From assembly GCF_003846175.1 (NCBI RefSeq), contig NZ_ML123046.1, positions 580,509 to 619,476 of the forward strand: a stretch of DNA of 38,968 nucleotides, written 5' to 3'. The notes below the pieces were generated by a model, which was not told the origin of the DNA, searched no databases, and was given only the letters and a program-made list of their open reading frames with translations. Positions 7,315-15,216 of this stretch are shown piece after piece. A program made the position numbers and the translations under genes. Each line of letters begins with the position of its first letter. The stretch's first letter is position 1. The DNA is from Streptomyces sp. ADI95-17 (GTDB taxonomy: Bacteria > Actinomycetota > Actinomycetes > Streptomycetales > Streptomycetaceae).

Positions 7315-7689
7315 TCAGGCAGACTTCCTGCTGTCCCGCGGGTGTACGGCGATGTTCATGGCTCCGGAGCGCAGAACCGCCAGCCTCTCGGCGAGCACTT
7401 CCTCCAGCTCCTCGCGTGTGCGCCGCTCCATGAGCATGTCCCAGTGCGTACGCGCAGGCTTGCCCTTCTTCTCCTCGGGGCCATCCCCGTCCACCAGGAG
7501 TGCCATGGCGCCGCACGCCTTGCACTCCCACTCCGGCGGAATTTCCGCCTCTACCGAGAACGGCATCTCAAATCGATGTCCGTTCTGGCATGCGTACTCC
7601 ACCGCCTGGCGCGGGGCCAGATCGATGCCGCGGTCCGTCTCGTAGCTGGTAACCACGAGTCGCGTGCCGCGGAGAGCTCGCTCACTCAT
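7315..7689 (-). CDS. rbpA: RNA polymerase-binding protein RbpA
   Basis: 124 aa. RbpA is an actinobacterial protein that binds the principal sigma factor and RNA polymerase and stabilises the open complex. The zinc-binding core is visible: Cys34 and His38 (YACQNGHRF), Cys56 and Cys59 (ECKACG). The C-terminal basic linker and sigma-interacting helix follow (KPARTHWDMLMERRTREELEEVLAERLAVLR). Length and residues match the characterised Streptomyces coelicolor and Mycobacterium proteins. The ATG start (7687-7689) has GGGAGG upstream. A sigma-R promoter lies 62-88 nt upstream, in line with the known thiol-stress induction of rbpA in S. coelicolor. Confidence 0.97.
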   Translation of the reverse strand: MSERALRGTRLVVTSYETDRGIDLAPRQAVEYACQNGHRFEMPFSVEAEIPPEWECKACGAMALLVDGDGPEEKKGKPARTHWDMLMERRTREELEEVLAERLAVLRSGAMNIAVHPRDSRKSA

Positions 7690-7750
7690 GAATCGTGCCT
7701 CCCGGGCTTGTCGCCCACAGGACAGGTGTCGCTGTCGTCGTCATCCGGTC

Positions 7751-7777
7751 AACGTCCGGTCGGCGGTAAAGATTCCC
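7751..7777 (-). promoter_or_regulatory. Sigma-R promoter of rbpA
   Basis: On the minus strand GGGAAT (7777-7772), an 18-nt spacer, then GTT (7753-7751). This is the GGGAAT-N18-GTT consensus of the disulphide-stress sigma factor SigR. The predicted start near 7744 leaves a leader of about 55 nt. The rest of 7690-7964 is relatively AT-rich and holds no gene I can support. Confidence 0.8.
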
Positions 7778-7930
7778 GTTGCCGGTCATGCGTCGCCCGT
7801 CGTGCCGCTGCTTTTTCAGGTTTCCCAGGGTTTCAAGTACCCAGCGATGCCCGGTTTGTCACATCTGGCGGAAGTTGTCACCCAACAGTTCGGCTTCTTC
7901 CGCTCGCAGTAACGGTCCTCCGGGCAGGCC

Positions 7931-7953
7931 AAAGGCGTACACTACCGGCCTTT
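7931..7953 (-). terminator. Weak hairpin after the MFS gene
   Basis: AAAGGC (7931-7936) pairs with GCCTTT (7948-7953) just past the MFS stop codon. The stem is only 6 bp, so this is a tentative call. Confidence 0.35.
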
Positions 7954-7964
7954 CACTTCAACGT

Positions 7965-9338
7965 CTAAATCCGTTCCGGAACGGGATTGCCCGCGGCCGC
8001 CACGGCCCGCCGGACCGGCACCCTCGCGAGCAGTACGGAACCGACCACGAAGAAGATCACCAACGAGATGATCGCATCCCGGTAACTGCCGGTCAGCTGA
8101 TACGCGAGCCCGAACACCAGCGGCCCCAGCCAGCTCAGTCCGCGGTCGCTCATCTCGTACGCGGAGAAGTACTCGGCCTCCTTGCCGCGCGGCACCAGAT
8201 GGGAGAAGAGCGAGCGCGACAGCGCCTGGCTGCCGCCCAGTACCAGGCCGATCGCCGACGCCAGCGCATAGAAGAAGACCGGCGCCCTGGACGGGAGGAA
8301 ATAGCCGGCGGCGAGGATCAGCGTCCAGACGACGAGCGAACCGAGGATCGTGCGCTTCGCTCCGTACACCCGGGCCAGCCGGCCCATCCCCAGGGCTCCG
8401 GCCACCGCGAGTATCTGCACCAGCAGCACCGCCGTGATCAGGGTCGTCTGGTCGAGGTCCAGCTCCTCCGAGCCGTACACCGAGGCCTGGGAGATCACCG
8501 TCTGCACGCCGTCGTTGTAGATCAGGTACGCCAGCAGGAAGGAGAGCGTCAGCGGATGGCGGCGCATGTCGCGCAGGGTGGCCATCAGCTGCCGCCACCC
8601 CGAACCGACGGCCCCCTCGCCGTCCGGTGCCACGTTCCGGTCGCGCAGCCTGCGCAGCGGCACGATCGTGAAGGCCCCCCACCACAGGCCCGCCGAGGCG
8701 AGACAGATCCGTACCGAGTCGGACTCGGACAGGCCGAAGGAGTCGTGGCCCGTGTACAGGACCAGGTTCAGGATCAGTACGAAGGCGCCCGAGGTGTATC
8801 CGAAGGCCCAGCCGCGCGAGGAGACCGCGTCCCGTTCCTCCGGCCCGGCGATCTGCGGCAGGTACGCGTTGTAGAGCACCATCGACACCGAGATCGCGGC
8901 GTTCGCCACGATCAGGAGGAAGGCGCCCAGCAGATAGCGGTCGCCGTCCAGGAAGAACATGCCCGCTGTCGCGACGGCTCCTGTATAGGCGGCGGCCGCC
9001 AGCAGCGGCTTCTTGCGCCCGGTACGGTCCGCGGCGGCGCCCACGATCGGCATCAGGATCACCGCGACCACCACCGACACCGAGACCGCGTAGGCGAACA
9101 GCGATCCGGCGCGGACCGGTATGCCGAGCGGGTGCACGAAGCCGTCGGCGTCGGCGGCCGCCTTGGCCGTCGAGGTGAGATAGGGGCCGATGAAGACCGT
9201 CAGGACGCTCGTCGAATAGACGGAGCAGGCGAAGTCGTAGAAATACCAGCCGTGTTGTTCGCGTTTCCGGCTCGCGGCCTCGCCGGCATCCGCTGCCGGT
9301 TCCGTCGGCTCAGCGGTTTCCGCGGTCTCGGCGCTCAA
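7965..9338 (-). CDS. UMF1/Atg22-like MFS transporter
   Basis: 457 aa, about 12 hydrophobic segments. Near the N-terminus WYFYDFACSVYSTSVLTVFIGPYL (about 30-55) is the signature of the UMF1 (Atg22-like) branch of the major facilitator superfamily. The loop 2-3 motif VGAAADRTGRKKPLL and YNAYLPQIAGPEERDAVSSRGWAFGYTSG are further family markers. Predicted inner-membrane exporter or permease of unknown substrate; yeast Atg22 exports amino acids from the vacuole. The start is TTG (9336-9338) with GAGGGGG about 6 nt upstream; no in-frame ATG or GTG is better placed. The GDPD gene ends 46 nt upstream on the same strand, so the two may be cotranscribed. Confidence 0.88.
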   Translation of the reverse strand: MSAETAETAEPTEPAADAGEAASRKREQHGWYFYDFACSVYSTSVLTVFIGPYLTSTAKAAADADGFVHPLGIPVRAGSLFAYAVSVSVVVAVILMPIVGAAADRTGRKKPLLAAAAYTGAVATAGMFFLDGDRYLLGAFLLIVANAAISVSMVLYNAYLPQIAGPEERDAVSSRGWAFGYTSGAFVLILNLVLYTGHDSFGLSESDSVRICLASAGLWWGAFTIVPLRRLRDRNVAPDGEGAVGSGWRQLMATLRDMRRHPLTLSFLLAYLIYNDGVQTVISQASVYGSEELDLDQTTLITAVLLVQILAVAGALGMGRLARVYGAKRTILGSLVVWTLILAAGYFLPSRAPVFFYALASAIGLVLGGSQALSRSLFSHLVPRGKEAEYFSAYEMSDRGLSWLGPLVFGLAYQLTGSYRDAIISLVIFFVVGSVLLARVPVRRAVAAAGNPVPERI

Positions 9339-9384
9339 CCCGCACCCCCTCGTCTCGCCCCGTGAAGACGTCGCACGGCCGGCA

Positions 9385-10149
9385 TCAGGCCCAGGCTCCC
9401 CGCCCGCTCAGCACCGTGCGCAGCGTCTCGATGTGATCGGTCATGATGCCATCCACACCGAGGTCGAGGAGCGCGGCCATCCGCTCGGGTTCGTTCACCG
9501 TCCAGACGTGCACCTGGAGCCCGCGCGAGTGGGCCTCGCGCACGAAGCGCCGGTCGACCACCCGGACGCCGTTCTGGCTCTCCGGCACCTGCGCGCAGAC
9601 CGCGCCGGCCCGTAGCGCCGCCGGTATTCCGTACGAGCGCAGTCGCAGGCCCAGCACGCCCCGGACGCCGTAGGAGGTGGCGAGCCGGGGACCCGCCAGC
9701 CGGTGCGCCCTGGCGACCCGGGCCTCCGAGAAGGAGCCGACGCACACCCGGTCCCAGGCGTTCGTCCGGCGGATCAGCTCGACCAGCGGGACCAGGGCGG
9801 ACCCGGCCTTGATGTCCACGTTCCAGCGGGCCCCGGGGAACGTCTCCAGCAGCTCCTCGAAGAGCGGCAGCGGTTCCCGGCCCGCCACTCTGGCCTGCCG
9901 CACTTCGCTCCACGGCAGCTCGGCTATCCGGCCGCGGGCATCCGTCACCCGGTCCAGGGTGGCGTCGTGGAAGGCCACCAGACGGCCGTCCGACGTGGTG
10001 TGCACATCGGTCTCGAAGTAGCGGTACCCGGCGTCGGAGGCCCGGCGGAACGCGGCCGCGGTGTTCTCGATCCCGTCCGCCGCGCCTCCGCGATGGGCGA
10101 AGGGGATCGTTGCGGGATGGTCCAGATAGGGGTGGCGTACTGAGGTCAC
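9385..10149 (-). CDS. Glycerophosphodiester phosphodiesterase
   Basis: 254 aa. GDPD motifs in order: PFAHRGGAADGIENTAAAF (His19, Arg20, Glu28), YFETDVHTTSDGRLVAFHD (Glu46, Asp48, general-acid His61), WNVDIKAGSALVPL and a C-terminal VHVWTVNEPERMAALLDLGVDGIMTDHIETL. It hydrolyses glycerophosphodiesters to glycerol-3-phosphate and an alcohol using a divalent metal. No signal peptide, so a cytosolic enzyme of the UgpQ type. The GTG start at 10149 overlaps the stop of the YczE-like gene (GTGA), so translation is probably coupled. Confidence 0.93.
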   Translation of the reverse strand: MTSVRHPYLDHPATIPFAHRGGAADGIENTAAAFRRASDAGYRYFETDVHTTSDGRLVAFHDATLDRVTDARGRIAELPWSEVRQARVAGREPLPLFEELLETFPGARWNVDIKAGSALVPLVELIRRTNAWDRVCVGSFSEARVARAHRLAGPRLATSYGVRGVLGLRLRSYGIPAALRAGAVCAQVPESQNGVRVVDRRFVREAHSRGLQVHVWTVNEPERMAALLDLGVDGIMTDHIETLRTVLSGRGAWA

Positions 10150-10895
10150 TGCGGAAGTATGGCCTGCTCCGGTGTCCGGGCGGTGACGGTGGTGTCGCCG
10201 TCGTCCGGCGCGGACGCGACGGCGGCGTCTTCGGTGCCGGTCCCGGTCTCCGTGACTTCGGCGCCCGCCTCGGCCTCCGTGGCCGGATCCCCGTCGACCG
10301 CGAAGAAGCGCAGGAAGAACTGGGCGAGCGGGCCGATGGCCAGGGCGTACACGACCGTGCCCGCGCCGAGGGTGCCACCGAGCAGGAAGCCGGTCGCCAC
10401 GACCGCCACCTCGATCAGCGTCCGCACCAGCCGGATGGAGCGGCCGGTGCGCAGATGCAGCCCGGTCATCAGCCCGTCACGCGGACCGGGGCCGAACCGC
10501 GCCGCGATGTACAGCCCCGTGGCGACGCCGTTGACCACGACCCCGGCGGCCATCACGGCGATCTGCGCGGCGAGGCCGCGCACATCGGGCACCAGCGCCA
10601 GCGTGCCGTCCATGGCTATGCCCACCGCGAAGACGTTGGAGACGGTGCCCAGGCCCGGACGCTGCCTGATCGGGATCCACAGCAGCAGCACGGCCGCGCC
10701 GACGATGATCGAGACGACCCCGATGGACAGGCCGGTGCGCTCGGCGAGCCCCTGATGCAGCACGCCCCAGGGTTCGAGCCCCAGACCGGCGCGGACCAGC
10801 AGCGCCGAACTCGCCCCGTAGAGCGCGAGACCGACGTACAGCTGGATCAGCCGTCGGGTGAGGTGCGCCCCGCGAGGGACGGCGGTGATGGACAA
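10146..10895 (-). CDS. YczE-like integral membrane protein
   Basis: 249 aa with five or more hydrophobic segments. LIQLYVGLALYGASSALLVRAGLGLEPWGVLHQGLAERTGLSIGVVSIIVG is the N-terminal pattern of YczE/YitT-type proteins; PGPRDGLMTGL and TVVYALAIGPLAQFFL follow. The last 50 residues are an acidic, Thr/Asp-rich cytosolic tail. TTG start (10893-10895) with GGGGG upstream. It is divergent from a MocR regulator; the same pairing (YcxD-YczE) is known in Bacillus, and MocR proteins often control a neighbouring YczE. The function is unestablished; transport of a pyridoxal- or amine-related compound is an inference from the pairing. Confidence 0.85.
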   Translation of the reverse strand: MSITAVPRGAHLTRRLIQLYVGLALYGASSALLVRAGLGLEPWGVLHQGLAERTGLSIGVVSIIVGAAVLLLWIPIRQRPGLGTVSNVFAVGIAMDGTLALVPDVRGLAAQIAVMAAGVVVNGVATGLYIAARFGPGPRDGLMTGLHLRTGRSIRLVRTLIEVAVVATGFLLGGTLGAGTVVYALAIGPLAQFFLRFFAVDGDPATEAEAGAEVTETGTGTEDAAVASAPDDGDTTVTARTPEQAILPQ

Positions 10896-10924
10896 GGGGT
10901 GCCCCCTGGTGTGGTGGAAGTGGA

Positions 10925-10976
10925 CTGCCGCATGTCACTCTGTGGCAGGGGATTGGCTGCCAACTATGGCCAATCC
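10925..10976. promoter_or_regulatory. Divergent operator region between yczE-like and mocR
   Basis: Three overlapping dyads occupy the 102-nt intergenic region. CTGCCGCA (10925-10932) faces TGTGGCAG (10941-10948) with one mismatch. TGGCAG (10943-10948) faces CTGCCA (10957-10962). GGATTGGC (10950-10957) faces GCCAATCC (10969-10976) perfectly over 11 nt. These are good candidates for MocR binding and autoregulation; the last arm ends 21 nt before the mocR ATG. Confidence 0.55.
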
Positions 10977-10997
10977 GAGGAAGGTGGACTGATTTTC

Positions 10998-12497
10998 ATG
11001 GCTCAGTGGACTTCGGCAGTGGGCGCGGCCCAGCTCGCCCGGCAGCTCCGGGCCCAACAGCCCCGGCCCGCCGGACCGGGTGCCCGCAGACCGCCCGCCT
11101 ACCGTGCGCTGGCCGACGGGGTCCGTCTGCTCGTCCTCGAAGGCCGGGTGCCCGTCGCCGCCAGGCTCCCCGCCGAACGCGAACTGGCGCTGGCCCTCTC
11201 CGTCAGCCGCACCACCGTCGCCGCCGCGTACGAGGCGCTGCGGACCGAGGGGTTCCTGGAGTCCCGCCGGGGAGCCGGCAGCTGGACCGCGGTGCCCGCC
11301 GGGAACCCGCTGCCCGCACGCGGCCTGGAGCCGCTGCCCCCGGAGTCGCTCGGCTCGATGATCGACCTGGGCTGCGCCTCGCTGCCGGCCCCCGAACCAT
11401 GGCTGACCCGGGCGGTCCAGGGCGCCATCGAGGAGCTCGCGCCGTACGCCCACACCCACGGCGACTACCCGGCGGGACTGCCCGCGCTGCGGCAGATGAT
11501 CGCCGACCGCTACACCGGACGCGGCATCCCGACCATGCCCGAGCAGATCATGGTCACCACCGGGGCGATGGGGGCGATCGACGCGATCTGCCACCTCTTC
11601 GCGGGCCGGGGCGAGCGGATCGCGGTGGAGTCCCCGAGCTACGCCAACATCCTGCAGCTGATGCGGGAGGCGGGTGCCCGGCTGGTGCCGGTGGCGATGG
11701 AGGAGGGGCTCGGCGGCTGGGACATGAACCGGTGGCGCCAGGTGCTGCGGGACGCGGCACCGCGGCTCGCCTATGTCGTCGCCGACTTCCACAACCCCAC
11801 CGGCGCGCTGGCCGACGAGGACCAGCGGCGCGAGCTGGTGGACGCGGCCCGCTCCGCCGGCACGGTCCTGGTCGTCGACGAGACCATGAACGAGCTCTGC
11901 CTCGACCCCGATGTACGGATGCCCCGCCGGGTCTGCGCCTTCGATCCGTCGGGCTCCACCGTGATCACCGTCGGATCGGCGAGCAAGGCCTTCTGGGCGG
12001 GCATGCGGATCGGCTGGGTGCGCGCCGCCCCGGACGTGATCCGCAGCCTGGTGGCCGCCCGTGCCTACGCCGACATGGGCACCCCGGTCCTCGAACAGCT
12101 CGCCGTGAACTGGCTGATGCGCACCGGTGGCTGGGAGGAGGCCGTGCAGGTCCGGCGCGACCAGGCGCGGGAGAACCGCGACGCGCTCGTCGCAGCGGTC
12201 CGCCGGGAGCTGCCCGACTGGGAGTTCTCGGTGCCGCGCGGCGGCCTGACGCTCTGGGTACGGACCGGCGGCCTCTCCGGCTCCCGGCTGGCGGTGGCCG
12301 GGGAGCGGGTCGGGGTGCGCGTTCCCTCCGGCCCCCGGTTCGGGGTCGACGGCGCTTTCGAGGGGTATGTGCGGCTGCCGTTCACGGTCGCGGGCCCGGT
12401 CGCGGACGAGGCGGCGGCACGGCTCGCGGCGGCGGCGCAGCTGGTCGGCTCGGGGGCGGGCGCGGGGATCGAGGCGCCGCGTACGTTCGTCGCCTGA
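10998..12497 (+). CDS. MocR-family (PdxR-like) PLP-binding transcriptional regulator
   Basis: 499 aa: an N-terminal GntR-type winged helix (about 30-95; RLPAERELALALSVSRTTVAAAYEALRTEGFLESRRGAGSWTAVP) fused to a fold-type I aminotransferase domain (about 120-490). The PLP lysine is Lys330 in GSASKAFWAG; VADFHNPTGALADEDQRREL carries the Asn that contacts the cofactor, and VVDETMNELCLD the Asp. MocR proteins use the aminotransferase domain as a PLP or PLP-aldimine sensor and do not catalyse transamination. ATG 10998 has AGGAAGG upstream; a much longer open frame to the left is not coding. It is divergent from the yczE-like gene with dyads between them, so self-regulation is likely. Confidence 0.93.
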   Translation: MAQWTSAVGAAQLARQLRAQQPRPAGPGARRPPAYRALADGVRLLVLEGRVPVAARLPAERELALALSVSRTTVAAAYEALRTEGFLESRRGAGSWTAVPAGNPLPARGLEPLPPESLGSMIDLGCASLPAPEPWLTRAVQGAIEELAPYAHTHGDYPAGLPALRQMIADRYTGRGIPTMPEQIMVTTGAMGAIDAICHLFAGRGERIAVESPSYANILQLMREAGARLVPVAMEEGLGGWDMNRWRQVLRDAAPRLAYVVADFHNPTGALADEDQRRELVDAARSAGTVLVVDETMNELCLDPDVRMPRRVCAFDPSGSTVITVGSASKAFWAGMRIGWVRAAPDVIRSLVAARAYADMGTPVLEQLAVNWLMRTGGWEEAVQVRRDQARENRDALVAAVRRELPDWEFSVPRGGLTLWVRTGGLSGSRLAVAGERVGVRVPSGPRFGVDGAFEGYVRLPFTVAGPVADEAAARLAAAAQLVGSGAGAGIEAPRTFVA

Positions 12498-12514
12498 TCC
12501 GGCGTCCGGCGTAC

Positions 12515-12559
12515 CGAAGGGGTGCGGGGTGACCGGCCGGGTCACTCCACACCCCTTCG
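12515..12559. terminator. Bidirectional terminator between mocR and sffA
   Basis: CGAAGGGGTG (12515-12524) pairs with CACCCCTTCG (12550-12559), and inside it GGTGACC pairs with GGGTCAC around a GGCC turn. It sits between two convergent genes, 17 nt past the mocR stop. Confidence 0.8.
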
Positions 12560-12570
12560 TGCTGCTCCGT

Positions 12571-14181
12571 TCAGTCGCCGACCGCCAGGCCCTCGACGGC
12601 CACGGCCGCGGTCACGGTGCGCGGCGGCACCGGCTCGGGGACACCTGTCCCGTCCGGCACCGCCGTCTCGACCGGTGCCTGCCGCTCGGGGAGCAGCCCG
12701 AGCACCGCCTGCCGCTGCGCCTCGTCGGTCGCCTCGTCGTAGGGATCGGGTGTGGCCGGGACCTGGAGCCGGAGCACCGCGGCGGTGCCGAGCCGTGCGT
12801 AGCCGCGGCCGGGCGGGACGTCGGGGGTGGGGGTGGTGTGCGGCTCGGTGCCGAGGACCGCCTCCGCCTGTTCGCGGGAGCAGTGGCCGAGCACCACCCG
12901 GGCCCGGCAGTGCGTGCGTACGGTCTCGCCGAGGGTGTCCAGGCCGTCGAACTGATCGGCCAGGACGACGATGACATTGGCCGCCCGGCCGTGCCGCAGC
13001 GGCACCTGGAGCAGCTCCTGCGGATCGGGTCCGTCGTCGGCGGCGGCCAGGTGGACGAGGGTGCTGGGGCGGTCCAGCAGGATCCACAGCGGGCGCTTGG
13101 TGTCCTGCGGCGCGGGACGGCCGGACTGCCGGGCGCGGTTCGTGGCGATCAGCCGCCGCTCCGTCTCGTGGGCCGCCCACTCCAGGGTGGCCAGCGCGCC
13201 GGCCGCCCCGCACTCCACGGCCAGCACGCCGTCGCGTCCGGTCAGGAACGCGTACTCGCCGGTTCCGCTGCCCTCGACGATCAGGACGTCGCCGTGCTGG
13301 AGCGCCTGGAGGGCGATGGACCGCAGCAGGGTGGTGGTGCCGCTGCCGGGCTGCCCGATCGCCAGCAGATGGGGTTCGGTGGAGCGGGCGCCGGTCCGCC
13401 AGACGACCGGAGAGGCGTCGCGGGTGGCGTCGCCGTCGTGCACCGGGACCGTGCGCTGCACCGCGTCACCGTCGGTGAAGCCCAGCACGGTCTCGCCGGG
13501 GGCGGTGACGAAGCGCTGGGCGCCGATCGAGGTGGGCAGGGCGCCGAGGACGCTCATGACGAGCCGGTTGCCCTCCTCGTCCCAGGCGAAGTGGTACTCG
13601 CGGCCGCGGCCGGACTTGGCGTGCAGCAGCTGCTCGATCCGGGCCCGGGAGGCGGCCTCGCTGTCGGTGAAATAGGCGGGATACGTCACCTGGAGGCGGG
13701 TCAGCCGCCCGTCGGCGTCGAATTCGTAGCCGCTGAAGGCCTTCTCCCAGTCGCCGCCGTGGGAGAACAGCGGACCTGGGTCGTCGGCCACCGAGAAGTA
13801 CGGCACGAGCGCCTCGTACAGGGACCGCAGCCGCGCGGTCTCCGCGTCGTCCGGGCCGGTCCTCACCGGGGTCCGCTCCCGCCCCGCCCACGCGGCGGCG
13901 CCCATCACCGTGACCAGGGCGATCAGGCCCCCGTACGGCATGAGTGCGAACGCGAGGACGCAGGCCGCGACGACGAACAGCGCGGGGCCACGCCGGTCCT
14001 TGGGCGTCGCGGCCCACTTCTGCCGTCCGGTCGCGGCCAGCAGCCGCAGACCACGGGTGATCGTGATCAGCGGATGGAGGACGTCCGTGGCGTTGTCGGC
14101 GGCCGTGCGCGCGAACTCGCGACTGCGAGTGATCGAGGCGCTGCCGCTGCTCAGAATGCGGGGGAGTGGTCGCCGGGCCAC
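12571..14181 (-). CDS. sffA: SpoIIIE/FtsK-like sporulation protein SffA
   Basis: 536 aa. Residues 67-97 are hydrophobic (ALFVVAACVLAFALMPYGGLIALVTVMGAAAW), a membrane anchor of one long or two short segments. The P-loop GQPGSGTT is at 276-283, followed by LLRSIALQALQHGDVLIVEGSG, then WILLDRPSTLV (Walker B-like, about 363-373) and VIVVLADQFDGLD. The overall layout fits a small FtsK/SpoIIIE-related ATPase. It lies 37 nt downstream of the small membrane gene smeA; in S. coelicolor SmeA targets SffA to sporulation septa, where it assists chromosome segregation into spores. GTG start (14179-14181) with AGGAG 8 nt upstream. Identification rests on P-loop, membrane region and the smeA pairing. Confidence 0.82.
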   Translation of the reverse strand: MARRPLPRILSSGSASITRSREFARTAADNATDVLHPLITITRGLRLLAATGRQKWAATPKDRRGPALFVVAACVLAFALMPYGGLIALVTVMGAAAWAGRERTPVRTGPDDAETARLRSLYEALVPYFSVADDPGPLFSHGGDWEKAFSGYEFDADGRLTRLQVTYPAYFTDSEAASRARIEQLLHAKSGRGREYHFAWDEEGNRLVMSVLGALPTSIGAQRFVTAPGETVLGFTDGDAVQRTVPVHDGDATRDASPVVWRTGARSTEPHLLAIGQPGSGTTTLLRSIALQALQHGDVLIVEGSGTGEYAFLTGRDGVLAVECGAAGALATLEWAAHETERRLIATNRARQSGRPAPQDTKRPLWILLDRPSTLVHLAAADDGPDPQELLQVPLRHGRAANVIVVLADQFDGLDTLGETVRTHCRARVVLGHCSREQAEAVLGTEPHTTPTPDVPPGRGYARLGTAAVLRLQVPATPDPYDEATDEAQRQAVLGLLPERQAPVETAVPDGTGVPEPVPPRTVTAAVAVEGLAVGD

Positions 14182-14218
14182 GTCGGTCTCCTGAAGGGGT
14201 GGGAGCGGTCGCGGAGGG

Positions 14219-14413
14219 TCAGAACTTGATCCCGCCCAGGAGGCCGGCGAGACTCGCGCCGCCTGCGGTGATGCTCGGTGCGATGGCGGTGCCTGCCAGA
14301 TAGAAGCCGAACAGGGCAGTGACGAGGGCGTGTGACGCCTTGAGGCCGTCCTTCCTGAAGAACAGGAAGACGATGATGCCGAGAATGACGACGCCTGACA
14401 TGGACAGGATCAT
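14219..14413 (-). CDS. smeA: Small sporulation membrane protein SmeA
   Basis: 64 aa, almost entirely hydrophobic: segment 1 about residues 5-20 (MSGVVILGIIVFLFFR), a short basic loop (KDGLK), then about 27-60 rich in Ala, Gly and Thr (ALVTALFGFYLAGTAIAP). This matches the size and layout of S. coelicolor SmeA, which localises to sporulation septa and recruits SffA. ATG 14411-14413 with AGGAG at good spacing. It is the first gene of the smeA-sffA operon; upstream are a plausible promoter and a palindrome that could carry developmental regulation. Confidence 0.85.
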   Translation of the reverse strand: MILSMSGVVILGIIVFLFFRKDGLKASHALVTALFGFYLAGTAIAPSITAGGASLAGLLGGIKF

Positions 14414-14473
14414 GAGTGGTTCTCCTGGTTGGGGGGACAGTCACCATGAGTCCTTCCAGGTTCACCGGAAGTA

Positions 14474-14519
14474 TCTATACGATAAAAGCTGCATTCGGGT
14501 GAAAAGTCGTTATTTTCAC
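14474..14519 (-). promoter_or_regulatory. smeA promoter with overlapping palindrome
   Basis: On the minus strand TTCACC (14503-14498), 18 nt, TATAGA (14479-14474) gives a start near 14467. A perfect palindrome GTGAAAA-N7-TTTTCAC (14499-14519) covers the -35, where a repressor or activator could act. The surrounding DNA is unusually AT-rich for this genome. The rest of the 314-nt gap (14520-14727) carries the leader of the ankyrin gene. Confidence 0.5.
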
Positions 14520-14641
14520 TTGAATGGCTGCCTGGATGATCCCGGTGGGGCGGAACATCTGATGTCGCGTACTGTTCCGGCGCACCATTCGTGATCCTTT
14601 GCCACGGGTGGGCCGGGTCATGTGCCCGGCCGGGCAGTACC

Positions 14642-14693
14642 CTGTCGATTCACTCGTACGGCCCCCGGGGCGTACGCCCCGGCAGGTCGACAG
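14642..14693 (+). promoter_or_regulatory. Nested hairpin in the ankyrin gene leader
   Basis: CTGTCGA (14642-14648) pairs with TCGACAG (14687-14693) and encloses an 18-nt palindrome CCGGGGCGTACGCCCCGG (14665-14682). A TACCCT -10-like box is at 14638-14643, so the structure would form at the very 5' end of the transcript if that box is used. Confidence 0.4.
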
Positions 14694-14727
14694 CGGTGAA
14701 ACCGGTTAATGGAAGGCGGTCCGTCCG

Positions 14728-15120
14728 ATGAGCGAAACACCCGATCCCGAGGTGGTCGAGCTGGCGACGAAGGTCTTCGACCTCGCTCGCCGCGGTGAGA
14801 CCGACGCGCTCGCCGCGTACGTCGACGCGGGTGTCCCCGCGAACCTCACCAACGACCGGGGTGATTCGCTGCTGATGCTCGCCGCGTACCACGGCCACGC
14901 CGCCGCCGTCACGGCCCTCGTCGGCCGGGGCGCCGATCCGGACCGGGCCAACGACCGCGGCCAGACGCCGCTCGCCGGGGCCGTTTTCAAGGGCGAGGAC
15001 GCGGTCGTCGAGGCACTGCTCTCGGCGGGGGCCGATCCGGCCGCCGGAACGCCCTCCGCCGTCGACACGGCCCGCATGTTCGGCAAGGCCGACCTGCTGG
15101 AACTCTTCGGCTCTCGCTGA
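14728..15120 (+). CDS. Ankyrin-repeat protein
   Basis: 130 aa, mostly three or four ankyrin repeats: GETDALAAYVDAGVPANLTNDRGDSLLMLAAYHGHAAAVTALVGRGADPDRANDRGQTPLAGAVFKGEDAVVEALLSAGADPAAGTPSAVDTARMFG. The repeats show the usual TPLxxA and GADP turns. No signal peptide or membrane segment, so a cytosolic protein-protein interaction module, partner unknown. ATG 14728 with GGAAGG upstream. The next large gene on the strand is another repeat protein (HEAT), which may be a coincidence. Confidence 0.9.
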   Translation: MSETPDPEVVELATKVFDLARRGETDALAAYVDAGVPANLTNDRGDSLLMLAAYHGHAAAVTALVGRGADPDRANDRGQTPLAGAVFKGEDAVVEALLSAGADPAAGTPSAVDTARMFGKADLLELFGSR

Positions 15121-15216
15121 CCGGGTACGCCGTAAATGTGGTCGCGGTGGCGAAATGGCTGGGTCATCATGACGTCGCGGGCCCGGCTCCGGGCCACCGA
15201 CGAGAGGCAGAGGAAG

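Noticed and set aside
12367..14229. 620-aa plus-strand frame opposite sffA
   Set aside because: Shadow of sffA; overlaps a bidirectional terminator and has no domain.
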